Of a stretch of DNA of 64,000 nt, positions 53,488 to 64,000 are shown piece by piece. The notes beneath the pieces are model-generated. The model did not search any database. It saw only the letters and a list, made by a program, of their open reading frames with translations, and was not told the DNA's origin. Position numbers and translations under genes: made by a program. The stretch's first letter is position 1. Every line of letters starts with the position of its first letter. Source of the stretch: Corythucha ciliata (taxonomy: Eukaryota; Arthropoda; Insecta; Hemiptera; Tingidae); contig CM075938.1 of the NCBI GenBank assembly GCA_038030265.1, positions 4,937,009-5,001,008 on the forward strand. Direction: 5' to 3'.

Positions 53488-53754
53488 TATAAGCGTGTAC
53501 GTCAAAAAGGGAAGAAGTGACGATGCGTTCTGTGAAACGAATCGAAACATAAAAGCCTTTTTACAACATTTGCCTCCTACACGCTTACGCTAACTACTGA
53601 GTACATTGATAGAAAAAGAGAAATAGAAATTAAAAAAAGAATGTGTTGACTCGACAATAAAATTGGTGTTTCTAAAAATGTAAAGGGAGAGGGAAGGAAG
53701 GGAAAAGAAAAGGAGAAGGAAAGGCACAAAGGTCTTCGTAAAACTTGTTTTATA
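53488..53754 (-). repeat. LTR of deleted element (5' in element sense)
   Basis: 267 bp partner of 51549-51815. Confidence 0.88.
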
Positions 53755-53758
53755 AGTA

Positions 53759-54912
53759 ATATATCGAAGGTATTTGAAAAGATAATGAAGAAGCGATTAG
53801 TCGACTTCCTTGATAAATTTCACTTGATAAAAGAGAATCAATTTGGTTTCCAAAGGGGGAGAAGTGTTGATGACGCCTTATTCAAATTTACTGAGGAAGT
53901 TCGAGAGCGTATAGACAAAAATTATAAGATTTTGGGAACTTTTTTAGACGTTAGCAAAGCATTCGACTGTGTAGACAAAAAAATACTGTGTGAAAAGTTG
54001 TACAAAATAGGAATAAGGGGACGGGCTCTAGAGTGGTTTACATCATATCTGAATCAGAGAAAACAGGCCGTAATGATACAGGACGTGTTAGGAAATACGG
54101 ACTTAGTGTGTGACTATGGAGTTAGCCAAGGGACATCCTTAGGGCCTGTTTTATTTTTGATATTTATCAATGATCTTTGCGGTGCTCCTACTAATGGCAA
54201 AATGGTGTTGTTTGCTGACGATATAGCATTAATAAACTCGGGTAATACCTGGGAAGAATGCTATAATAATGCTACGTTAGATCTAAAATTAATTGGAAAT
54301 AGGATGTGTCGAAACGTTCTTACCTTGAATACAACAAAATCTTGTCACATGCCGTTTGTAGCGAGTAATAAAAGTTTACCTGGAAACCTTGCTCTGCACT
54401 ACCACGTGTGTGGAAATGAAAATTTAAATTTAAGTTGTCAATGTGACAAAATTAAAAGAGTAGACTCAGTTAGGTACTTGGGGGTCAATTTGGACCCAAG
54501 GCTGACATGGGCTTCACATGTAAAATCCCTAGTAAATAAGTTAAGAAGATGTTGTTCAGCTCTTTATAACATTCGCTTTTTGGACGATCAAACAAAAAAA
54601 ATGATATATTTTTCAATCTTCCAATCAGTGCTAACTTTTGCTTTACCAATATGGGGTGGAACATATAGATATCTAATCCAGTCTGTTTACTTGATACAAA
54701 AAAGAGCCCTAAAAACTTTATTCAAAAGAAATAGAGATTACCCGAGCAAACTGTTGTTTCACGAGCTGTATATTCTTGATGAGTACAAATTGTATCTAAA
54801 GTCAATGATCTCCCTGATATATAAGCGCAGAGATATATTTCTGGCAAACGTTAGGTACTCGAGAGGTGTTCCATTTAGAATTAAGCAACCAAAAATAAAT
54901 AAAAAAAACTAG
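53759..54912 (+). pseudogene. LINE reverse transcriptase, C-terminal part
   Basis: Open from just after the LTR element to 54912. Motifs: ENQFGFQRGRSVDDALF, FLDVSKAFDCVD (A), GVSQGTSLGPVLFLIFIND (B), FADDIALI (C) and VRYLGVNLDPRLTW (E). The continuous frame suggests the LINE was fairly intact when the LTR element interrupted it. 3' UTR follows to about 55365. Confidence 0.9.
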
Positions 54913-55365
54913 CCGGTTGGGTGTATTTTACAAAGGAGTAGAAATTTTAAATTCAATGTTTAAAGAATTTCATCCCCTGTTAACTTCCAACATAAGTAGA
55001 AGAAAATTTGAAAAAGAGGCTTCTAGGATAATCTCTAGCTGTGAACTCGGAGGAAATCTACTCCACTCATTGTATCATGGTTAATTCAAACCACTGTAAA
55101 TACTTAAAAGAAGTCTTCCTTTTGTTTTGTTTTTTGTTTACTTTATTTTAGGTAGTAACATAAGTACCTTTAATTAATATAAAACTTTAACGGCCAAGTA
55201 GGAACGGTCAGTTTTCTCCTTTTGGTTAGTAATACAATACAAATATAGTATATTAAGTGCACTCCATGCCAGGGCACAGCCTTAGGGCTATCTGGCATGG
55301 CTAATATTAAATGAATTAGTTGTATCGACTTTGTATTTATAAATAAATTTCAAATTTCAATTTCA

Positions 55366-55545
55366 ATCAAAGACGACAAGGCTCCACCTCTTCACTGGAA
55401 CACCGGTAGGATCGAAGATGTCCGAACCGGCCCTGACGGCCACGTGCGAGTGGTGACTCTGAAGATTCCTACAGGAACGACACAGCGAGCTATCACTAAG
55501 ATCTGCCCGTTCCCTCCGGACTTCTTAAGGGTTTACCCGCCAGTC
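55366..55545 (+). pseudogene. BEL/Pao integrase C-terminal end
   Basis: Reads KDDKAPPLHWNTGRIEDV and PFPPDF in the DUF5641-like C-terminal domain, directly continuing the sequence cut at 50903. It runs straight into the truncated 3' LTR. Confidence 0.85.
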
Positions 55546-55700
55546 TGTTCAGTACCTTCGTACGTGTACGTGCTAGTGTTCAAGCAGGAAGACATAAGTC
55601 CCAAAATAAGTATCTACTCGAGTTGATATTCAGTTCCAGTTATTTTTGAGGAATCATCCTCTGGTCCTCCGGTTAAGCAATTCGTGATTCACACGAAACA
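55546..55700 (+). repeat. BEL/Pao 3' LTR, 5'-truncated
   Basis: 155 bp from TGTTCAGTACC to GAAACA; lacks the first ~66 bp of the 5' LTR plus a ~16 bp internal stretch. Confidence 0.85.
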
Positions 55701-55705
55701 GAGCT

Positions 55706-56410
55706 TTTTCCAAACTTTTAGCCGCGTACTTACCCTGTAGACAGTACATAGGCGCGCCTCATCACGATTTTAGCCTCTTAAAGTCCCGAAGAAACTGTGT
55801 AGGGGGGGGGGGAATGAGCGTATTATATACATTTTAGCCGCGAAGTTGCCGCCAGAAGGCGCGAATTGTCTCATTTCAGACTTTCAGAATAGCCCCGTTG
55901 GGTCCTATTCAGAATAGGACCCAAATCGCAGTCCAACCGTTATACCGAGACTTATTTCTCACGTACCTGCGTCCATGAACACAGACCCTAAAGAAAATTT
56001 ATTTTTTTCCATCTTCGGGGCCCGCCTCTGATAGGGTGCCCGGGGTGGTTTGCCCCTTACCTATCGGTACGCTACTGGGCTGACGGTGACTGTTGGTCTG
56101 AACACAAGTCCTGAGTATAACCGACCATGCACTTTTGATCTATATCATGATTTGCGACCAATTTTCTTTCCCATTCAGTTTTTGCGAGGTTGGGGGGGGG
56201 GAGCCCTACACATTGCCTTGAAGTTTTTTAGATTCATAAATTACGTCTTTTTATTGCTACGCGCAAAGTGTGATACAATTTTAATTGGTTCCACACTAAT
56301 CTAAGAATAAATATATTTATCACATTGAGCGTTTTCATGAATAAATAAAATTATTGTTATTTTCTAAATAATTGTCTATATTAAGTAAATCAATTGAAAA
56401 AAAAATAAAT
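55706..56410. other. repeat-derived sequence, no gene
   Basis: A short ~30 bp-array remnant (55715-55870, TTTTAGCCGCG), then unremarkable sequence that probably includes the 3' UTR of the minus-strand homeobox gene. Confidence 0.4.
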
Positions 56411-57255
56411 TCAGGAACAGTTGATTGGTTGCCACGCTCCAAGGCAAGCTAGTGCTTCAGCGGCGTCCAATTCTTTCTTCTGTCTCGTTTCACACCTTTG
56501 ATGGTGATTATTATCGTTATTATTGAGTTTTCGCCTTGGATGACAGTCCATCCAAGCGTTGTAGGTCCGCCAGGCTGCCAACGAGGAACGTGGTATTTCA
56601 CGTCGAGTGCAGCCAGCCCCTGGGGATATCGCTGTAAACCGGGTGGTACTCTCCAGCCATTTAGTTAGGAAAACGGGCCTTTGAATCGTCGTTGCCGTCG
56701 TTGTCGATAATTCTGAGTCGACCGTGAAATAGCAATGATCCATTTGAGTGGGATGCTCAATGGGGGACGGTGACTCTAGCTCGGAATCTATCGATATTAT
56801 CAAGTAAAAAAAATCGATTTTAATATAAAACAATACAGTCATTACCACTGAAAGCTGTTTCGTCCCAAATGCTGTCACCGGATGAAATGCTAAATTGTTC
56901 GACGTTGCCTCTCGCCTGGTGATTGTAACCTTTTATTAAAACGCCCCAACTTCCTTCGCGATTTCTACAAGAATTTTTCAATTTTCTCCTCCAATTTGCA
57001 AACCAATTACAAATCTAAAAAAAAAAAAAAAAAAAAAGTGAAATTCTACAAGAGCATCACCCTCCCCCCACAAACTTAAACCACAATATAAGCCTCACCT
57101 GAGTGTAAGTGAGCCCTGTTTTCATAGCAAGCTCTTTCTTTTCATTTCTGTTCGGGTAGGGATTTCGCCGACGCCTCACTAGCCAGGATTTTAGAAATTT
57201 TTTTATTTCCGGAGTAAACAGCCTTTTCGTTTGACTGTTTTCGTGTACGACTTTT
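56411..57255 (-). CDS. TALE-class homeobox protein (last three exons)
   Basis: Exons in transcript order: 57255-57099, 57014-56846, 56787-56411 (stop 56411-56413). Borders are AG/GT with phases 2, 0 and 1 agreeing. The homeodomain begins KRLFTPEIKKFLKSWL, has the TALE three-residue loop extension (seven residues from helix-1 Trp to NPYP) and continues across the intron to ICNWFANWRRKLKN. N51 and R53 are kept; residue 50 is Ala, as in Iroquois and Mohawk rather than Ile of most TALE proteins, and residue 52 is Trp. The C-terminal ~170 residues are low complexity with no known domain. 5' exons are not found. Expected role: nuclear transcription factor. Mkx/Irx-like is the best guess; no firm orthologue. 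Confidence 0.82.
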
Positions 57256-58855
57256 CTGAGTTCGAAAAAAAAAATCTAATCAAAATTAATTTTAGTCAAA
57301 ATGTAACATCCTGCTCAAGAATTTACTTTATTTTTCGATTTCGAAGAGATCTTCCAATTTTGGTGGAATTGTCCGTTAATTTCCACGATTCCCCTCCTAA
57401 TAAATCCATGATAGGAAACTGTGACTGAATTGAACGAGAGCAAGTCAGATTCGGCAATAAAAAAAGGAGTTATTTGTCGTTATACAGCGAAGACAGGAAT
57501 GTATTAAGTGAAGAACAAATGAAAAACATAACGAAAGCTGTGCAACAGTGACACTAAACTCGACAGATCTAATATTAGAAATATCTCTTGGGGGTTGCTG
57601 TTGAAGCCGAATTAACAGTACAGATTTCGCTGTTTTCATTGCGGCATGTTAATTAATAATAAACGTGCGTTTGATTTATTAATCCTTAAAACAAGTATCG
57701 CACCCCCCCCCCCACCTCCCAGTTCGCCTTTCTCTACTCTTCATCAGCCGCAGCTGTCTTTTTTTTTTTTTAATTTAAAAATAATATTGTCAAGGACTTG
57801 GGTCCGTGTTCAGGTGTCTATTTAAAATAGCATCACACTCTTTACAAGACTTTTCAGAACAGTTGTTTTTCAACTGATAACGCTCTTTTTTTCGTGTTTT
57901 TCGCCTGATAGATTCGTTTCGCGTAATAAATTTCAATTTAGACGTCACTTCGGGTATGAAAAAAATTCAGGGGTGATCTTACAAAAAAAAAAACACAAGT
58001 CATTAAATGGATCTGCTGGGTTGGGAAGCGGGGAGTTGTCATTTGTTTTCCTGTTTGTCCTTTTATGAAACCAACACAAATATAAAGGACATCTTAATTT
58101 CCTTATTATTAATTTTTTATTGTTTTTTTTTTAAATATTGAAGGGTGGGGGGATATTTAACACAAAATGCAGGTGTCAACTGTTAAGCGGTCATCGACGA
58201 CACACAATTCAATATCACAGAAAAATTCAGAACCAAGGGAAATCATTTTAAATTCCCTTATAATATTCTTACCTGCCTTCTAATTTTACAGGCTTGTTTT
58301 ACCAGCATAAAGCAGATTTCCTTAAAGGGAGGGGGGCAGTGGAAAGCTTCCTACCCAGACAACTGATTTTTAAGAATAACTAGACTCAGCGGTGCGGACG
58401 TGGCCAAAATTTAATTTAAAGACATACAAAATTGGCCAGAAGTGGTCAATTTGAAGTTTGCCGATAGACTGCTTGAATTTCAAAGTTTTTCTCGCCCCTC
58501 TCTATCTTTTTATTTTAATTCACGAAAGCCCACACAGAGGTGGCATTTCAGTGACCGACCATCTTTGATTTTTTTTTTTTTGGCACGGTTCCCTTTTTAT
58601 AAAATGCGTTCAGCGTGAAACATGTTACGCTGCAGTGCTATTGTAGGGAAGAAACCGTCCCAATTGTTGTTGATCTGTCGCACATTAGTATCAAGTAGCA
58701 GTAGCGTCGCAGGGGGGGGCGGAGCCACCTAAAAACTTGGAAGATGCAAAAATAGAGGTTTTAAGGTTTTTAGCACTTTTTTTTTCTGGTCTCTTGGTGT
58801 GCGCTGTTCCTATAGAAAAGCTCACACGGGCAAGCCCACCTCTGAATTTGCGCAA
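57256..58855. other. no gene recognised
   Basis: AT-rich sequence with homopolymer runs (A21 near 57017, C11 near 57703). Earlier exons of the homeobox gene may lie here, but I cannot support any. Confidence 0.4.
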
Positions 58856-58859
58856 AAGC

Positions 58860-61800
58860 GCTAATAATGCCACGCTTCTGTAAGGCTTTACGCGGCTAAA
58901 TTAAATGAAAATCGCTAATTCGTGGCAAGAGAAAATGAGGGAAATGGTCAATCCGCGGCTGAAATTACCAAGAAAGCTAAATCGTGGCAAACAATACAAC
59001 ACATGGCACAACTAATACAATTAATACTAAAATTAAGAAAAAGCCAATTATTACCGGCCTAAAATAAGAGGAAATATATTTTCCACTCTCTTCTTCTGGT
59101 CCTTACGCGGCTGAAATTGGGAAAAAGCGCTAATTCGCGGCTAAAATTGAGAAAAAAATCTAATTTGCGGCTAAAATTGAGAAAATCCTCTATTTGGCGG
59201 TTAAAAATGGTTAAAAACGGTAATTAATAGCGCTGAAGCGCAGATATAATTGTTACAACGTCAAACCACGGTTTTTTGGCATCGACTGAAATTAGGAAAA
59301 TTACTGATTTCATAGCTGAAAGTGAAAACATTGCTAATTTGCCGCTAAATTTGAGGAAAAAAGCCAATTCGCGGGTAAAGTAGGGAAAAATCGCTCATTC
59401 GCGGCAAGAAAAAACTGAGAAAACGTCAAATACAGTTTTCGGAGGCAACTTCGTGACTAAAATGTGAAAAACGCTAATTCACGGCTAAAATAGAGATAAT
59501 GCGCTAATTCACGGGTAAAAATGGGGGAAAAGCGCCAATTCGTAGAATGAATTAAGCAATTTGCGCTGTTAAAGCTGCGAAATCGCCTAATTGGAGGTTT
59601 CTATAAAGGGCCACTATGTGTGGCCGAAATTGAGAAAAATCGCTAAATCGTTGCTAAAATCGGTGCTAAATTGAGAAAAAGCGTTAATTCGTGGCTAAAA
59701 GTGGGCGAAAAGGTCAATCCGCGGCTGAAGACAACAAGGAAGATAAATCGTGAGCTAAAATTGAGGAAAAGCCAATTCGCGGCTTTTGAAGGCAACTTTG
59801 CGGCCTAAAAATAAGGGGAAAATATATTTCCCACGCTCGTCGTCTGTTTTTTCTGGTCCTTACGCAGCTAAAATTGAGAAGGCCTGGTAACGTGCTGTTC
59901 TGGTTTGGTGCAGGTATGCGGATAAAATTTAGAAAAAAGCGCTAATTCACGGCTAAACTTGAGGAAAAGTGCTAATTCGAGGCTAAAATGGGAAAAAGTT
60001 CCCATTTTGCGGCATCTAGACACCACCTTTTCGTCTAAAATTGAGGAAATGCGCTATTTGGTGGTTTATAATGGAGAAAAAACGCTAATTCGCAACAAAG
60101 ATTAAGAAAAAGCGCTGACACGCACCTTAAATTGTGACAGCGCTTGTCCATGGAACTTCGGTGACAAAATTTAGAAAAATTTGCTAATTCATAGCTGAAA
60201 GTGAAAACATTGCTAATTTGCAGCTAAAGTTGGGGAAAAACGCCAATTCGCGGCTAAAAATGGGAAAAACGAACCGCTCAATTGCAGAAAAAACTGAGAA
60301 AACGCCAATCCGCAGTTTTCGGTGGCAATTTCGTGGTTAAAATGTGGAAAAGCGCTAATTCGCGGCTAAAAAAGAGGGAATGCGATAATTCACGGTTAAA
60401 AAATGGGGGAAAAGCGATGATTCGCAGCAAGAATTGAGAAATTTGCGCTGCTACAACCGTGAAATCGTCTATTGGCGGTTCCTAAGGGGTCACCTTTAAA
60501 CCAAAATGGAGAAAAATCGCTAAAATGGTGCTAATTCGCAGTTAAAATTGAGAAAAGGCGCTAATTCATGGCCCGGTGTAATAACATCGCTAATTTACTT
60601 GAGGAAAAGTGTTAATTCGAGGCTAAAATGGAAAAAATTCCCATTTTGCGGCATCTAGAGACCATTTTTTTTGTCTAAAATTGAGGAAATGCGCTATTTC
60701 GCGGTTTAAAATGGAGAAATAACGCTAATTCACAACAAAGATTAAGAAACTGACGCGCAGCTAAAATTGCGACAGCGATTGTCCACGATTTCTGGTAGCA
60801 CTAAATTTTGAAAAAAATTGCTAATTCATAGCTTGAAGTGAAAACATTGCTAATTTGCAGCTAAAGTTGAGAAAAAAATGCCAATTCGCGGCTAAACATT
60901 GGAAAAATGAACCGCTCATTTGAAGCAAAAATCTGCCAATCTGCAGTTTTTGGAGGCAATTTCGTGGCTAAAATAAGAAAAAGCGCTAATTCGCGGCTAA
61001 AATAGAGCGAATGCGATAATTCACAGTTAAAAAATGGCGAAAAGCGCAAATTCAAAGTAAGAATTAAGAAATTTGCGCTGCTAAAACTGTGAAATCGTCT
61101 ATTAGTGCTTCCTAAGGGCGGCCAAAATGGATAAAAATCGTTAATTTGCTGCTAAAAGTGAAAGAAAACGCTAATTCGTGGCTGAACGTGAAATTAATTC
61201 TCAAATTGAGAAACTGCGTTAACTCGCTGTTATAATTTATTGTCAAAATTGGCGAAATCACGCTAATTACTAGCTATAAATGGGTAGACATCGCTTATTT
61301 GTTGCTAAAATTGAAAAAAGCGCTAATTTGCGGCAAAAATTGAGGAAGAGCGTTTATGCGCAGCTAAAATTTAGAGAACGCCAATACGCAGTTTCTATGG
61401 CAGCCACTAAAATTCAGAAAAATCGCTTATTCCTACCTGAAAATTGCTAATTCACTGCTAAAATCAGGGAAAAACTAATTCGCGGCTAAAATAGGGATAA
61501 TGTGCTAATTCGCGGTTAAGAATTAGAGAAAAGCGCTAATTCGCAGACAAAAATTATGAAAAAGCGCTGTTTCGCACCTGAAACTGAGAAAAATCGATAA
61601 TTGGTTGCTATAATTGAGAAAAAGCGCATATTCACGGCTCAAAGTGATAAAATCGATAAATCTCTGCTAAAATTGAGAGAAAACGCTAATTCGCGGTTGA
61701 ATGTGAATGTACATCGCTAATAAATTAACTGCTCAAATTGACAAACGTACGGTGAAAAGTGGAGAAAACGCGCTTATTCGCTGCTAAATGCAGAAAAAGG

Positions 61801-62250
61801 TCTAATTCTTTGCCAAAATGGAGAAAAGTCGCTAATTCGCCACTCAAATTGAGAACAATTAGCGATAATTCATAGCTATAAATGGGAAGAAATCGCTAAT
61901 TCACAGCTTAAATTGAGAAAACGCCCCTTTCGCGGTTTCCGGGGGGTCACTTCGTGGCTAAAATTGAGAACAACGCTAATTCGTGGATGAAATGGGAAAA
62001 ATACTCTAATTCGCGGCTATAATTTAGAAACCTCGCTTATTCCGGCAAAAATTGAGATAAATCGTTCATGCGCAGCTAAAATTGAGAGAACGCCAATCCA
62101 CAAAAATTTAGAAAAATCGCTAATGCATTGCTAGATGAGTGAAAAAACGTGCTAATTCGCGTCTGAAATATAGAAAACGCCCATTTTGCGGCTTGAGAAG
62201 ACGCTGATTCGCGGCTAAATTTGAGAAAATGCGCAAATACGCGGTTAAAA
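58860..62250 (-). repeat. longest ~30 bp repeat array, minus orientation
   Basis: About 3.4 kb, on the order of 100 units near the consensus GCGGCTAAAATTGAGAAAAA + GCGCTAATTC. It includes larger duplications: 59900-60580 and 60590-61130 share the order of odd units such as CATTTTGCGGCATCTAGA. No coding potential. Confidence 0.85.
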
Positions 62251-62732
62251 ATTATGGACCAAAGGTCAGTCCTTGAGAGCCAAATAGATCTCACCGTAAG
62301 ATTCCGTTTCAACGAGCGCTTTGAGTCCCCATTGACAGAGTCAAATTTAACGATTCACTTTTCACAACTCCTCGAGGCATGGCCAGTATATTTTAAGCCA
62401 CCCACGTTTTCCAAGGATGCCATTCACCTTGACTCGAGAAGGACGACCAAGCCGTGGGTCTTGAGGGGTCAGCAGGACCTGGGAATAATGGAACACAATG
62501 AAAGCCCGCGGAGGGCTCATTAACAGTTTGTTAAAAATAATTTAATAGCCGTAAAAAAGTAAAAATCTAATCCTCGTAAGGCTTAAAAATTTACAAACGA
62601 ACTGCTGATAAAAAAATAACATGCGGACGACAAAACGTATTGTGTTTTCCAGAGCCGTCCTCAAGTGATGTCCGAAATGGTTAGCGAGATTATTCGAAAT
62701 TGCATCACAATTATCATCACGATTAAAATAAA
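62251..62732. other. non-array sequence, probable 3' flank of the CS-domain gene
   Basis: 62260-62520 differs in composition from the array and has an 80-100 codon plus-strand frame of no known family. The rest may be 3' UTR of the minus-strand gene. Confidence 0.35.
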
Positions 62733-63505
62733 TTAATATTGTTCAAATTGAGGTAGTTGAGCTTCGATTGATTCATACGTAGACACCGATGCGTTATCAA
62801 ACGCGTCGTCGTCGTCATTAACGGTCCCAATGGCTCGGAGATATTTTGTTCGTCCCAGTTCAATTTTTTCTTCAATAAAACCTCGACCGTCATCCGGTTC
62901 GTCGGATGAACCGACCAAGATGTCAGGCTTAATGAAATGACTTTTGGTTGGCAAATAAGTCAGTCGGGGCCACGTCTTGCCTGTTTTTAAATAATTCGAC
63001 TGTTTAAAAAGCTCTGGATTTGTGGGATGTGTGAGGGGGTGGTGGGGAGGGGACTGCATACCTTGTACGACTTTCATCACTTTGATTTCCAAATAAAATC
63101 CTGTCTTGTTCGATTTTAAAGTGTCGCCATGCACAGGACCGAACAGGTCCATGTTCATAAAGTAATCCTGTCCCTTATGATTCGTCCTTTAAAAATAAAA
63201 TATGAAATCATTCCATTACCTTTTTTTCTTTTTTTACAAAAATGGCTGAGTAATTACCAAAAACGAATGTAATCATTGGACCACTTTAAACCATAGTCCT
63301 CAATGTCCGTTAATATGAATTTAATCCAGATGTACTCAGCTGATTGCCTCCAAAGAACATTTGGCATGTAAAGACCCAAATTGATTAGCTTACGGACGTT
63401 CGAAACGTCTTCATTTTTGTTTTCTTCGTCAATTTGAGAAACGGGAAGCTTCGCTTCAATTGGTTTCATAGTGGGGGACGGATTCGTCTTTTGTTTCTGC
63501 GGCTC
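62733..63505 (-). CDS. CS (p23/HSP20-like) domain protein, last three exons
   Basis: Exons in transcript order: 63505-63258, 63186-63062, 62980-62733 (stop at 62733-62735); introns of 71 and 81 bp, phases 2 and 1 agreeing, 206 codons in frame. After a linker, the CS fold starts at PNVLWRQSAEYIWIKFIL, continues through WSNDYIRFWTNHKG and GFYLEIKVMKVV, and ends with the usual W-P-R-L (KTWPRLTYL). An acidic tail finishes the protein. CS domains serve as Hsp90 co-chaperone modules (p23, SGT1, NUDC) and occur at the C-terminus of proteins such as TDRD12 and HACD3. Which of these this is cannot be told without the 5' exons, which lie beyond 63505 or outside the window. Confidence 0.8.
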
Positions 63506-63569
63506 CTGAGGGGGGGAAAAAAATAGTAATGAAACACAAGTAGAGGGGCATAACGACGGCAAGTCGTTC

Positions 63570-64000
63570 CATTTTCGCGGGTCTGGCTCATTAAAAAAAA
63601 AACAAATTCTCGGATTTTACTCACTAGAAAACCAATTTTGCGGATTGTTGTCGGCTAAAAGCCGCTTTCACGTATCTAGTTCACTAAAAAATCAAGTTCG
63701 AGGGGTATTGCCTCGTTCTAAAAATATTTTTACGTATATTTCACACTAAAAAAAATATTGTCGCGGGACTGGCTCATTAAAAACCCCGTTTTAGCGGGTT
63801 CCACTCGCCAAAAAAAAAATTTTCGTGGGTCTGCATCACACAAATGAAAAAAAAATACGCGACTTTTTGTTGCCGAAAACCCCAGTTCCGCGGTTTTGGC
63901 ACATTCAAAACCATTTCGCACTCTGCCAACCATTTTCGAAGGTCCGCCTCAGTAAAACCGGATTTCGAGAGTCACCTGATGCCAAATTGTGTGGGTTTTG
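63570..64000. repeat. second periodic repeat family (~40-45 bp)
   Basis: Units around CTCATTAAAAA(C)CC then TTTTCGCGGGT recur every ~40-45 bp up to the window end. Related to 24760-25110 and 37660-38720. Confidence 0.5.

Larger units (their letters stand above)
51549..53754 (-). mobile_element. internally deleted LTR retrotransposon (gag + protease start + integrase tail)
   Basis: 2,206 bp. Two 267 bp LTRs (51549-51815, 53488-53754) read as identical. AGTA is duplicated at 51545-51548 and 53755-53758. Ends are TATAAG...TTTATA rather than TG...CA. Removing the element and one AGTA restores the normal five-residue spacing between two RT blocks of the LINE, which fixes the boundaries. RT, RNase H and most of integrase are deleted. 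Confidence 0.9.
50904..55365 (+). mobile_element. 5'-truncated LINE inserted in BEL/Pao
   Basis: It starts with about 100 bp of short TAATTAAATTGG-type repeats (CACGTAATTAAATTGG occurs at 50908 and 50991), then RT coding without endonuclease. It ends in a 3' UTR with AATTTCAA repeats before AATC. Pao coding lies directly on both sides, so the insertion site is well defined. A small LTR element (51549-53754) splits its RT. Confidence 0.88.
40559..55700 (+). mobile_element. BEL/Pao retrotransposon carrying nested insertions
   Basis: The 5' LTR 40559-40795 and 3' LTR 55546-55700 are flanked by a GAGCT duplication (40554-40558, 55701-55705). A primer-binding-site-like TGGTCCTCCGGGCCGGA starts at 40797, one base after the LTR. 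Pao-type gag, protease, RT, RNase H and integrase follow. A gypsy element (45134-50054) splits the integrase, and a LINE (about 50904-55365) splits its C-terminal domain. Outside the insertions the element is about 5.8 kb. Confidence 0.93.

Noticed and set aside
58860..62250. Regular ~30 bp repeats resembling a CRISPR array.
   Set aside because: There are no unique spacers, the whole period is degenerate repeat, and the genome is eukaryotic.
62221..62523. 100-codon plus-strand frame next to the long array.
   Set aside because: No recognisable motif, begins inside the repeat, and may overlap the 3' flank of the minus-strand CS-domain gene.

Overview
This is a metazoan nuclear window, most likely from an arthropod, though the sequence alone does not settle the species. 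The evidence is: spliced genes with GT-AG introns mostly of 58-200 bp, clear animal genes (PEX6, CEBPZ, a C2H2 zinc-finger gene, a TALE homeobox gene), and a BEL/Pao, Ty3/gypsy, LINE and Tc1/mariner-like repeat load typical of arthropods. About three quarters of the window is repetitive.

Layout. 1-12.9 kb is repeat territory: arrays of a degenerate ~30 bp repeat broken by a 5'-truncated LINE (2.9-5.0 kb), nested foldback/MITE elements (5.0-7.1 kb), and a foldback element holding a transposase fragment (8.9-10.5 kb). 13.2-33.8 kb is the genic core. A six-finger C2H2 gene (+) converges on PEX6 (-, eight exons, 745 aa). PEX6 is head-to-head with CEBPZ/NOC1 (+, eleven exons, 912 aa) across a 205 bp shared promoter. 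I reconstructed both at splice level with every intron phase consistent. Each gene has one giant first intron (2.8 and 10.5 kb), while all other introns are under 200 bp. The CEBPZ intron holds a young Ty3/gypsy element, an 830 bp foldback element and a 17 bp minisatellite of nearly 2 kb. 34-40.5 kb is gene-free repeat DNA. 40.5-55.7 kb is one BEL/Pao element containing a gypsy element and a LINE, the LINE itself holding a small LTR element. 56.4-57.3 kb carries the last exons of a TALE-class homeobox gene (-). 58.9-62.3 kb is the longest ~30 bp array. 62.7-63.5 kb holds the last three exons of a CS (p23-like) domain gene (-).

How the genes work: PEX6 encodes a peroxisomal AAA ATPase that recycles the import receptor, and CEBPZ encodes a Noc1/Mak21-type nucleolar factor for 60S ribosome assembly. 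They share a promoter region but no known pathway.

The most interesting signals are: a recent gypsy insertion with identical LTRs that lacks a protease and carries a possible self-priming primer-binding site; the orientation-switching ~30 bp array with A-tracts spaced near the helical repeat; the three-level transposon nest; and an interleaved (pseudoknot-topology) inverted repeat downstream of CEBPZ.
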